Shown piece by piece: positions 11,209-22,726 of a stretch of DNA of 64,000 nt. Source of the stretch: Henricia sp. BOLD:AAB3569. Taxonomy: Eukaryota > Echinodermata > Asteroidea > Spinulosida > Echinasteridae. The DNA is taken from NCBI GenBank assembly GCA_037783545.1, contig JBBELK010001597.1, positions 1 through 64,000 of the forward strand. Direction: 5' to 3'. The position numbers were made by a program, and so were the translations under genes. The notes beneath the pieces were generated by a model. That model was given only the letters and a program-made list of their open reading frames with translations, had not been told where the DNA came from and searched no databases. Every line of letters starts with the position of its first letter. Position 1 is the first letter of the stretch.

Positions 11209-13671
11209 GTGTGTCCCAAATGCCGGCAAATTTGGAAATCAAGGAATTTTCCAACCAACTTCAAATTTTGCATGCTCCAAACTGTATATATTCCGCACTT
11301 GTCATGCAAAATTGACAGATTTTCCCTGGGAAATGACGGAGAAATTTCAGAGTTTAGGGAAAACGGAGCTCGGCTGCGTGGTTATTCCCCTAACCGTGGC
11401 TGTTGGGACACCCTGCGCCGCGCTGGTGTACATTTGTACGGCCGTTGACTCACCCCAGATTGTGACGGGAATTAGGTCAAAGTGTGTCCCAAATGCCGGC
11501 AAATTTGGAAATCAAGGAATTTTCCAACCAACTTCAAATTTTGCATGCTCCAAACTGTATATATTCCGCACTTGTCATGCAAAATTGACATATTTTCGCT
11601 GGGAAATGACGGAGAAATTTCAGAGTTTAGGGAAAACGGAGCTCGGCTGCGTGGTTATTCCCCTAACCGTGGCTGTTGGGACACCCTGCGCCGCGCTGGT
11701 GTACATTTGTACGGCCGTTGACTCACCCCAGATTGTGACGGGAATTAGGTCAAAGTGTGTCCCAAATGCCGGCAAATTTGGAAATCAAGGAATTTTCCAA
11801 CCAACTTCAAATTTTGCATGCTCCAAACTGTATATATTCCGCACTTGTCATGCAAAATTGACATATTTTCGCTGGGAAATGACGGAGAAATTTCAGAGTT
11901 TAGGGAAAACGGAGCTCGGCTGCGTGGTTATTCCGCTAACCGTGGCTGTTGGGACACCCTGCGCCGCGCTGGTGTACATTTGTACGGCCGTTGACTCACC
12001 CCAGATTGTGACGGGAATTAGGTCAAAGTGTGTCCCAAATGCCGGCAAATTTGGAAATCAAGGAATTTTCCAACCAACTTCAAATTTTGCATGCTCCAAA
12101 CTCTATATATTCCGCACTTGTCATGCAAAATTGACAGATTTTCGCTGGGAAATGACGGAGAAATTTCAGAGTTTAGGGAAAACGGAGCTCGGCTGCGTGG
12201 TTATTCCCCTAACCGTGGCTGTTGGGACACCCTGCGCCGCGCTGGTGTACATTTGTACGTCCGTTGACTCACCCCAGATTGTGACGGGAATTAGGTCAAA
12301 GTGTGTCCCAAATGCCGGCAAATTTGGAAATCAAGGAATTTTCCAACCAACTCCAAATTTTGCATGCTCCAAACTGTATATATTCCGCACTTGTCATGCA
12401 AAATTGACAGATTTTCGCTGGGAAATGACGGAGAAATTTCAGAGTTTATGGAAAACGGAGCTCGGCTGCGTGGTTATTCCCCTAACCGTGGCTGTTGGGA
12501 CACCCTGCGCCGCGCTGGTGTACATTTGTACGGCCGTTGACTCACCCCAGATTGTGACGGGAATTAGGTCAAAGTGTGTCCCAAATGCCGGCAAATTTGG
12601 AAATCAAGGAATTTTCCAACCAACTTCAAATTTTGCATGCTCCAAACTGTATATATTCCGCACTTGTCATGCAAAATTGACATATTTTCGCTGGGAAATG
12701 ACGGAGAAATTTCAGAGTTTAGGGAAAACGGAGCTCGGCTGCGTGGTTATTCCCCTAACCGTGGCTGTTGGGACACCCTGCGCCGCGCTGGTGTACATTT
12801 GTACGGCCGTTGACTCACCCCAGATTGTGACGGGAATTAGGTCAAAGTGTGTCCCAAATGCCGGCAAATTTGGAAATCAAGGAATTTTCCAACCAACTTC
12901 AAATTTTGCATGCTCCAAACTGTATATATTCCGCACTTGTCATGCAAAATTGACATATTTTCGCTGGGAAATGACGGAGAAATTTCAGAGTTTAGGGAAA
13001 ACGGAGCTCGGCTGCGTGGTTATTCCCCTAACCGTGGCTGTTGGGACACCCTGCGCCGCGCTGGTGTACATTTGTACGGCCGTTGACTCACCCCAGATTG
13101 TGACGGGAATTAGGTCAAAGTGTGTCCCAAATGCCGGCAAATTTAGAAATCAAGGAATTTTCCAACCAACTTCAAATTTTGCATGCTCCAAACTGTATAT
13201 ATTCCGCACTTGTCATGCAAAATTGACATATTTTCGCTGGGAAATGACGGAGAAATTTCAGAGTTTAGGGAAAACGGAGCTCGGCTGCGTGGTTATTCCC
13301 CTAACCGTGGCTGTTGGGACACCCTGCGCCGCGCTGGTGTACATTTGTACGGCCGTTGACTCACCCCAGATTGTGACGGGAATTAGGTCAAAGTGTGTCC
13401 CAAATGCCGGCAAATTTGGAAATCAAGGAATTTTCCAACCAACTTCAAATTTTGCATGCTCCAAACTGTATATATTCCGCACTTGTCATGCAAAATTGAC
13501 AGATTTTCGCTGGGAAATGACGGAGAAATTTCAGAGTTTAGGGAAAACGGAGCTCGGCTGCGTGGTTATTCCCCTAACCGTGGCTGTTGGGACACCCTGC
13601 GCATGCGCCGCGCTGGTGTACATTTGTACGGCCGTTGACTCACCCCAGATTGTGACGGGAATTAGGTCAAA

Positions 13672-16422
13672 GTGTGTCCCAAATGCCGGCAAATTTGGAA
13701 ATCAAGGAATTTTCCAACCAACTTCAAATTTTGCATGCTCCAAACTGTATATATTCCTCACTTGTCATGCAAAATTGACAGATTTTCGCTGGGAAATGAC
13801 GGAGAAATTTCAGAGTTTAGGGAAAACGGAGCTCGGCTGCGTGGTTATTCCCCTAACCGTGGCTGTTGGGACACCCTGCGCATGCGCTGGTGTACATTTC
13901 TACGGCCGTTGACTCACCCCAGATTGTGACGGGAATTAGGTCAAAGTGTGTCCCAAATGCCGGCAAATTTGGAAATCAAGGAATTTTCCAACCAACTTCA
14001 AATTTTGCATGCTCCAAACTGTATATATTCCGCACTTGTCATGCAAAATTGACAGATTTTCGCTGGGAAATGACGGAGAAATTTCAGAGTTTAGGGAAAA
14101 CGGAGCTCGGCTGCGTGGTTATTCCCCTAACCGTGGCTGTTGGGACACCCTGCGCCGCGCTGGTGTACATTTGTACGGCCGTTGACTCACCCCAGATTGT
14201 GACGGGAATTAGGTCAAAGTGTGTCCCAAATGCCGGCAAATTTGGAAATCAAGGAATTTTCCAACCAACTTCAAATTTTGCATGCTCCAAACTGTATATA
14301 TTCCGCACTTGTCAAGCAAAATTGACATATTTTCGCTGGGAAATGACGGAGAAATTTCAGAGTTTAGGGAAAACGGAGCTCGGCTGCGTGGTTATTCCCC
14401 TAACCGTGGCTGTTGGGACACCCTGCGCATGCGCCGCGCTGGTGTACATTTGTACGGCCGTTGACTCACCCCAGATTGTGACGAGAATTAGGTCAAAGTG
14501 TGTCCCAAATGCCGGCAAATTTGGAAATCAAGGAATTTTCCAACCAACTTCAAATTTTGCATGCTCCAAACTGTATATATTCCTCACTTGTCATGCAAAA
14601 TTGACAGATTTTCGCTGGGAAATGACGGAGAAATTTCAGAGTTTAGGGAAAACGGAGCTCGGCTGCGTGGTTATTCCCCTAACCGTGGCTGTTGGGACAC
14701 CCTGCGCATGCGCTGGTGTACATTTGTACGGCCGTTGACTCACCCCAGATTGTGACGGGAATTAGGTCAAAGTGTGTCCCAAATGCCGGCAAATTTGGAA
14801 ATCAAGGAATTTTCCAACCAACTTCAAATTTTGCATGCTCCAAACTGTATATATTCCGCACTTGTCATGCAAAATTGACATATTTTCGCTGGGAAATGAC
14901 GGAGAAATTTCAGAGTTTAGGGAAAACGGAGCTCGGCTGCGTGGTTATTCCCCTAACCGTGGCTGTTGGGACACCCTGCGCCGCGCTGGTGTACATTTGT
15001 ACGGCCGTTGACTCACCCCAGATTGTGACGGGAATTAGGTCAAAGTGTGTCCCAAATGCCGGCAAATTTGGAAATCAAGGAATTTTCCAACCAACTTCAA
15101 ATTTTGCATGCTCCAAACTGTATATATTCCGCACTTGTCATGCAAAATTGACATATTTTCGCTGTGAAATGACGGAGAAATTTCAGAGTTTAGGGAAAAC
15201 GGAGCTCGGCTGCGTGGTTATTCCCCTAACCGTGGCTGTTGGGACACCCTGCGCCGCGCTGGTGTACATTTGTACGGCCGTTGACTCACCCCAGATTGTG
15301 ACGGGAATTAGGTCAAAGTGTGTCCCAAATGCCGGCAAATTTGGAAATCAAGGAATTTTCCAACCAACTTCAAATTTTGCATGCTCCAAACTGTATATAT
15401 TCCGCACTTGTCATGCAAAATTGACAGATTTTCGCTGGGAAATGACGGAGAAATTTCAGAGTTTAGGGAAAACGGAGCTCGGCTGCGTGGTTATTCCCCT
15501 AACCGTGGCTGTTGGGACACCCTGCGCATGCGCCGCGCTGGTGTACATTTGTACGGCCGTTGACTCACCCCAGATTGTGACGGGAATTAGGTCAAAGTGT
15601 GTCCCAAATGCCGGCAAATTTGGAAATCAAGGAATTTTCCAACCAACTTCAAATTTTGCATGCTCCAAACTGTATATATTCCTCACTTGTCATGCAAAAT
15701 TGACAGATTTTCGCTGGGAAATGACGGAGAAATTTCAGAGTTTAGGGAAAACGGAGCTCGGCTGCGTGGTTATTCCCCTAACCGTGGCTGTTGGGACACC
15801 CTGCGCATGCGCTGGTGTACATTTCTACGGCCGTTGACTCACCCCAGATTGTGACGGGAATTAGGTCAAAGTGTGTCCCAAATGCCGGCAAATTTGGAAA
15901 TCAAGGAATTTTCCAACCAACTTCAAATTTTGCATGCTCCAAACTGTATATATTCCGCACTTGTCATGCAAAATTGACAGATTTTCGCTGGGAAATGACG
16001 GAGAAATTTCAGAGTTTAGGGAAAACGGAGCTCGGCTGCGTGGTTATTCCCCTAACCGTGGCTGTTGGGACACCCTGCGCCGCGCTGGTGTACATTTGTA
16101 CGGCCGTTGACTCACCCCAGATTGTGACGGGAATTAGGTCAAAGTGTGTCCCAAATGCCGGCAAATTTGGAAATCAAGGAATTTTCCAACCAACTTCAAA
16201 TTTTGCATGCTCCAAACTGTATATATTCCGCACTTGTCAAGCAAAATTGACATATTTTCGCTGGGAAATGACGGAGAAATTTCAGAGTTTAGGGAAAACG
16301 GAGCTCGGCTGCGTGGTTATTCCCCTAACCGTGGCTGTTGGGACACCCTGCGCATGCGCCGCGCTGGTGTACATTTGTACGGCCGTTGACTCACCCCAGA
16401 TTGTGACGAGAATTAGGTCAAA
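13672..16422 (+). repeat. 826-bp trimer repeated at an offset of 1,925 bp
   Basis: Units 13672 (274 bp), 13946 (273 bp) and 14219 (279 bp) reappear as 15597, 15871 and 16144. Two changes seen only here tie the copies together: GTCAAGCAAAA in place of GTCATGCAAAA, and GACGAGAATT in place of GACGGGAATT. The offset of 1,925 bp is constant through the trimer. Confidence 0.9.
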
Positions 16423-17526
16423 GTGTGTCCCAAATGCCGGCAAATTTGGAAATCAAGGAATTTTCCAACCAACTTCAAATTTTGCATGCTCCAAACTGTA
16501 TATATTCCGCACTTGTCATGCAAAATTGACATATTTTCGCTGTGAAATGACGGAGAAATTTCAGAGTTTAGGGAAAACGGAGCTCGGCTGCGTGGTTATT
16601 CCCCTAACCGTGGCTGTTGGGACACCCTGCGCCGCGCTGGTGTACATTTGTACGGCCGTTGACTCACCCCAGATTGTGACGGGAATTAGGTCAAAGTGTG
16701 TCCCAAATGCCGGCAAATTTGGAAATCAAGGAATTTTCCAACCAACTTCAAATTTTGCATGCTCCAAACTGTATATATTCCGCACTTGTCATGCAAAATT
16801 GACAGATTTTCGCTGGGAAATGACGGAGAAATTTCAGAGTTTAGGGAAAACGGAGCTCGGCTGCGTGGTTATTCCCCTAACCGTGGCTGTTGGGACACCC
16901 TGCGCATGCGCCGCGCTGGTGTACATTTGTACGGCCGTTGACTCACCCCAGATTGTGACGGGAATTAGGTCAAAGTGTGTCCCAAATGCCGGCAAATTTG
17001 GAAATCAAGGAATTTTCCAACCAACTTCAAATTTTGCATGCTCCAAACTGTATATATTCCGCACTTGTCATGCAAAATTGACATATTTTCGCTGTGAAAT
17101 GACGGAGAAATTTCAGAGTTTAGGGAAAACGGAGCTCGGCTGCGTGGTTATTCCCCTAACCGTGGCTGTTGGGACACCCTGCGCCGCGCTGGTGTACATT
17201 TGTACGGCCGTTGACTCACCCCAGATTGTGACGGGAATTAGGTCAAAGTGTGTCCCAAATGCCGGCAAATTTGGAAATCAAGGAATTTTCCAACCAACTT
17301 CAAATTTTGCATGCTCCAAACTGTATATATTCCGCACTTGTCATGCAAAATTGACAGATTTTCGCTGGGAAATGACGGAGAAATTTCAGAGTTTAGGGAA
17401 AACGGAGCTCGGCTGCGTGGTTATTCCCCTAACCGTGGCTGTTGGGACACCCTGCGCATGCGCCGCGCTGGTGTACATTTGTACGGCCGTTGACTCACCC
17501 CAGATTGTGACGGGAATTAGGTCAAA
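15045..17526 (+). repeat. 552-bp dimer higher-order repeat, three copies
   Basis: A 273-bp T-subtype unit marked by GCTGTGAAATG, followed by a 279-bp G-subtype unit, forms a 552-bp dimer. Copies lie at 15045-15596, 16423-16974 and 16975-17526. The last two are directly adjacent. The first is separated from them by the 826-bp trimer at 15597-16422. The GCTGTGAAATG mark occurs in these three units and, as far as I could see, nowhere else. Confidence 0.92.
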
Positions 17527-18898
17527 GTGTGTCCCAAATGCCGGCAAATTTGGAAATCAAGGAATTTTCCAACCAACTTCAAATTTTGCATGCTCCAAAC
17601 TGTATATATTCCTCACTTGTCATGCAAAATTGACAGATTTTCGCTGGGAAATGACGGAGAAATTTCAGAGTTTAGGGAAAACGGAGCTCGGCTGCGTGGT
17701 TATTCCCCTAACCGTGGCTGTTGGGACACCCTGCGCATGCGCTGGTGTACATTTCTACGGCCGTTGACTCACCCCAGATTGTGACGGGAATTAGGTCAAA
17801 GTGTGTCCCAAATGCCGGCAAATTTGGAAATCAAGGAATTTTCCAACCAACTTCAAATTTTGCATGCTCAAAACTGTATATATTCCGCACTTGTCATGCA
17901 AAATTGACAGATTTTCACTGGGAAATGACGGAGAAATTTCAGAGTTTAGGGAAAACGGAGCTCGGCTGCGTGGTTATTCCCCTAACCGTGGCTGTTGGGA
18001 CACCCTGCGCCGCGCTGGTGTACATTTGTACGGCCGTTGACTCACCCCAGATTGTGACGGGAATTAGGTCAAAGTGTGTCCCAAATGCCGGCAAATTTGG
18101 AAATCAAGGAATTTTCCAACCAACTTCAAATTTTGCATGCTCCAAACTGTATATATTCCGCACTTGTCATGCAAAATTGACATATTTTCGCTGGGAAATG
18201 ACGGAGAAATTTCAGAGTTTAGGGAAAACGGAGCTCGGCTGCGTGGTTATTCCCCTAACCGTGGCTGTTGGGACACCCTGCGCATGCGCCGCGCTGGTGT
18301 ACATTTGTACGGCCGTTGACTCACCCCAGATTGTGACGGGAATTAGGTCAAAGTGTGTCCCAAATGCCGGCAAATTTGGAAATCAAGGAATTTTCCAACC
18401 AACTTCAAATTTTGCATGCTCAAAACTGTATATATTCCGCACTTGTCATGCAAAATTGACAGATTTTCACTGGGAAATGACGGAGAAATTTCAGAGTTTA
18501 GGGAAAACGGAGCTCGGCTGCGTGGTTATTCCCCTAACCGTGGCTGTTGGGACACCCTGCGCCGCGCTGGTGTATATTTGTACGGCCGTTAACTCACCCC
18601 AGATTGTGACGGGAATTAGGTCAAAGTGTGTCCCAAATGCCGGCAAATTTGGAAATCAAGGAATTTTCCAACCAACTTCAAATTTTGCATGCTCCAAACT
18701 GTATATATTCCGCACTTGTCATGCAAAATTGACAGATTTTCGCTGGGAAATGACGGAGAAATTTCAGAGTTTAGGGAAAACGGAGCTCGGCTGCGTGGTT
18801 ATTCCCCTAACCGTGGCTGTTGGGACACCCTGCGCCGCGCTGGTGTACATTTGTACGGCCGTTGACTCACCCCAGATTGTGACGGGAATTAGGTCAAA
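17527..18898 (+). repeat. Shortened copy of the 2454-4098 segment
   Basis: Units 17527, 17801, 18074 and 18353 match 2454, 2728, 3001 and 3280 at a constant offset of 15,073 bp. Unit 18626 matches 3826 at 14,800 bp, which is one monomer less. The equivalent of the unit at 3553 has therefore been lost. Units 17801 and 18353 share a local GCTCAAAACTG change and both have TTTTCACTGG, so part of one was probably copied into the other after the duplication. Confidence 0.8.
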
Positions 18899-19717
18899 GT
18901 GTGTCCCAAATGCCGGCAAATTTGGAAATCAAGGAATTTTCCAATCAACTTCAAATTTTGCATGCTCCAAACTGTATATATTCCGCACTTGTCATGCAAA
19001 ATTGACATATTTTCGCTGGGAAATGACGGAGAAATTTCAGAGTTTAGGGAAAACGGAGCTCGGCTGCGTGGTTATTCCCCTAACCGTGGCTGTTGGGACA
19101 CCCTGCGCCGCGCTGGTGTACATTTGTACGGCCGTTGACTCACCCCAGATTGTGACGGGAATTAGGTCAAAGTGTGTCCCAAATGCCGGCAAATTTGGAA
19201 ATCAAGGAATTTTCCAACCAACTTCAAATTTTGCATGCTCCAAACTGTATATATTCCGCACTTGTCATGCAAAATTGACATATTTTCGCTGGGAAATGAC
19301 GGAGAAATTTCAGAGTTTAGGGAAAACGGAGCTCGGCTGCGTGGTTATTCCCCTAACCGTGGCTGTTGGGACACCCTGCGCCGCGCTGGTGTACATTTGT
19401 ACGGCCGTTGACTCACCCCAGATTGTGACGGGAATTAGGTCAAAGTGTGTCCCAAATGTCGGCAAATTTGGAAATCAAGGAATTTTCCAACCAACTTCAA
19501 ATTTTGCATGCTCCAAACTGTATATATTCCGCACTTGTCATGCAAAATTGACATATTTTCGCTGGGAAATGACGGAGAAATTTCAGAGTTTAGGGAAAAC
19601 GGAGCTCGGCTGCGTGGTTATTCCCCTAACCGTGGCTGTTGGGACACCCTGCGCCGCGCTGGTGTACATTTGTACGGCCGTTGACTCACCCCAGATTGTG
19701 ACGGGAATTAGGTCAAA

Positions 19718-20814
19718 GTGTGTCCCAAATGCCGGCAAATTTGGAAATCAAGGAATGTTCCAACCAACTTCAGATTTTGCATGCTCCAAACTGTATATAT
19801 TCCGCACTTGTCATGCAAAATTGACATATTTTCGCTGGGAAATGACGGAGAAATTTCAGAGTTTAGGAAAACGGAGCTCGGCTGCGTGGTTATTCCCCTA
19901 ACCGTGGCTGTTGGGACACCCTGCGCATGCGCCGCGCTGGTGTACATTTGTACGGCCGTTGACTCACCCCAGATTGTGACGGGAATTAGGTCAAAGTGTG
20001 TCCCAAATGCCGGCAAATTTGGAAATCAAGGAATTTTCCAACCAACTTCAAATTTTGCATGCTCCAAACTGTATATATTCCGCACTTGTCATGCAAAATT
20101 GACATATTTTCGCTGGGAAATGACGGAGAAATTTCAGAGTTTAGGGAAAACGGAGCTCGGCTGCGTGGTTATTCCCCTAACCGTGGCTGTTGGGACACCC
20201 TGCGCCGCGCTGGTGTACATTTGTACGGCCGTTGACTCACCCCAGATTGTGACGGGAATTAGGTCAAAGTGTGTCCCAAATGTCGGCAAATTTGGAAATC
20301 AAGGAATTTTCCAACCAACTTCAAATTTTGCATGCTCCAAACTGTATATATTCCGCACTTGTCATGCAAAATTGACATATTTTCGCTGGGAAATGACGGA
20401 GAAATTTCAGAGTTTAGGGAAAACGGAGCTCGGCTGCGTGGTTATTCCCCTAACCGTGGCTGTTGGGACACCCTGCGCCGCGCTGGTGTACATTTGTACG
20501 GCCGTTGACTCACCCCAGATTGTGACGGGAATTAGGTCAAAGTGTGTCCCAAATGCCGGCAAATTTGGAAATCAAGGAATGTTCCAACCAACTTCAAATT
20601 TGGCATGCTCCAAACTGTATATATTCCGCACTTGTCATGCAAAATTGACATATTTTCGCTGGGAAATGACGGAGAAATTTCAGAGTTTAGGGAAAACGGA
20701 GCTCGGCTGCGTGGTTATTCCCCTAACCGTGGCTGTTGGGACACCCTGCGCCGCGCTGGTGTACATTTGTACGGCCGTTGACTCACCCCAGATTGTGACG
20801 GGAATTAGGTCAAA
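19718..20814 (+). repeat. Block led by a 278-bp frameshift unit (copies at 48515 and 50983)
   Basis: The unit at 19718 combines GGAATGTTCC, CTTCAGATTTTGC, a 1-bp deletion in TTTAGGAAAACGG near 19866, and the 6-bp gain. The same four marks occur together in the units at 48515 and 50983. The next three units also match: standard, GTCGGC, and GGAATGTTCC with AATTTGGCATG. The distances are 28,797 bp and 2,468 bp. This is a clear long-range duplication inside the array. Confidence 0.9.
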
Positions 20815-21360
20815 GTGTGTCCCAAATGTCGGCAAATTTGGAAATCAAGGAATCTTCCAACCAACTTCAAATTTGGCATGCTCCAAACTGTATATATTCC
20901 GCACTTGTCATGCAAAATTGACATATTTTCGCTGGGAAATGACGGAGAAATTTCAGAGTTTAGGGAAAACGGAGCTCGGCTGCGTGGTTATTCCCCTAAC
21001 CGTGGCTGTTGGGACACCCTGCGCCGCGCTGGTGTACATTTGTACGGCCGTTGACTCACCCCAGATTGTGACGGGAATTAGGTCAAAGTGTGTCCCAAAT
21101 GCCGGCAAATTTGGAAATCAAGGAATGTTCCAACCAACTTCAAATTGTGCATGCTCCAAACTGTATATATTCCGCACTTGTCATGCAAAATTGACAGATT
21201 TTCGCTGGGAAATGACGGAGAAATTTCAGAGTTTAGGGAAAACGGAGCTCGGCTGCGTGGTTATTCCCCTAACCGTGGCTGTTGGGACACCCTGCGCCGC
21301 GCTGGTGTACATTTGTACGGCCGTTGACTCACCCCAGATTGTGACGGGAATTAGGTCAAA

Positions 21361-21634
21361 GTGTGTCCCAAATGCCGGCAAATTTGGAAATCAAGGAATT
21401 TTCCAACCAACTTCAAATTTTGCATGCTCCAAACTGTATATATTCCGCACTTTTCATGCAAAATTGACAGATTTTCGCTGGGAAATGATGGAGAAATTTC
21501 AGAGTTTAGGGAAAACGGAGCTCGGCTGCGTGGTTATTCCCCTAACCGTGGCTGTTGGGACACCCTGCGCATGCGCTGGTGTACATATCAACGGCCGTTG
21601 ACTCACCCCAGATTGTGACGGGAATTAGGTCAAA
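21361..21634 (+). repeat. 274-bp 'TTTTCATGC' subtype unit, nine copies
   Basis: Marks are ACTTTTCATGC (ACTTGTCATGC elsewhere), GAAATGATGGAG and the 274-bp GC allele. Copies start at 21361, 24650, 26289, 27382, 55101, 58117, 59756, 61122 and 62214, in two clusters about 33 kb apart. Minor forms: CATATCAAC at 21361, CATTTCTAC at 27382 and 62214, CATATCTAC in the rest. Units 59756 and 61122 also share GGGAATC and GAGAATTTTCAG. The spacing of 1,639 bp between 24650 and 26289 is repeated exactly between 58117 and 59756. Confidence 0.93.
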
Positions 21635-22726
21635 GTGTGTCCCAAATGCCGGCAAATTTGGAAATCAAGGAATTTTCCAACCAACTTCAAATTTTGCATG
21701 CTCCAAACTGTATATATTCCGCACTTGTCATGCAAAATTGACAGATTTTCGCTGGGAAATGACGGAGAAATTTTAGAGTTTAGGGAAAACGGAGCTCGGT
21801 TGCGTGGTTATTCCCCTAACCGTGGCTGTTGGGACACCCTGCGCCGCGCTGGTGTACATTTGTACGGCCGTTGACTCACCCCAGATTGTAACGGGAATTA
21901 GGTCAAAGTGTGTCCCAAATGCCGGCAAATTTGGAAATCAAGGAATGTTCCAACCAACTTCAAATTTTGCATGCTCCAAACTGTATATATTCCGCACTTG
22001 TCATGTAAAATTGACAGATTTTCGCTGGGAAATGACGGAGAAATTTCAGAGTTTAGGGAAAACGGAGCTCGGCTGCGTGGTTATTCCCCTAACCGTGGCT
22101 GTTGGGACACCCTGCGCCGCGCTGGTGTACATTTGTACGGCCGTTGACTCACCCCAGATTGTGACGGGAATTAGGTCAAAGTGTGTCCCAAATGCCGGCA
22201 AATTTGGAAATCAAGGAATTTTCCAACCAACTTCAAATTTTGCATGCTCCAAACTGTATATATTCCGCACTTGTCATGCAAAATTGACATATTTTCGCTG
22301 GGAAATGACGGAGAAATTTCAGAGTTTAGGGAAAACGGAGCTCGGTTGCGTGGTTATTCCCCTAACCGTGGCTGTTGGGACACCCTGCGCCGCGCTGGTG
22401 TACATTTGTACGGCCGTTGACTCACCCCAGATTGTGACGGGAATTAGGTCAAAGTGTGTCCCAAATGTCGGCAAATTTGGAAATCAAGGAATTTTCCAAC
22501 CAACTTCAAATTTTGCATGCTCCAAACTGTATATATTCCGCACTTGTCATGCAAAATTGACATATTTTCGCTGGGAAATGACGGAGAAATTTTAGAGTTT
22601 AGGGAAAACGGAGCTCGGCTGCGTGGTTATTCCCCTAACCGTGGCTGTTGGGACACCCTGCGCCGCGCTGGTGTACATTTGTACGGCCGTTGACTCACCC
22701 CAGATTGTGACGGGAATTAGGTCAAA
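21635..22726 (+). repeat. Two units sharing an in-frame stop change three monomers apart
   Basis: Units 21635 and 22454 both read GAAATTTTAGAGTT where others have GAAATTTCAGAGTT. The C-to-T change creates TAG in the otherwise open frame, at about 21776 and 22595. The two units differ elsewhere: 22454 is T subtype with GTCGGC, while 21635 is G subtype. The change therefore probably spread by short-tract conversion, without duplication of a whole unit. Confidence 0.75.

Noticed and set aside
19708..20016. 102-codon minus-strand frame (also at 48505 and 50973)
   Set aside because: It appears only where the 278-bp frameshift unit joins two minus-strand frames. It is a by-product of a length variant and has no recognisable domain.
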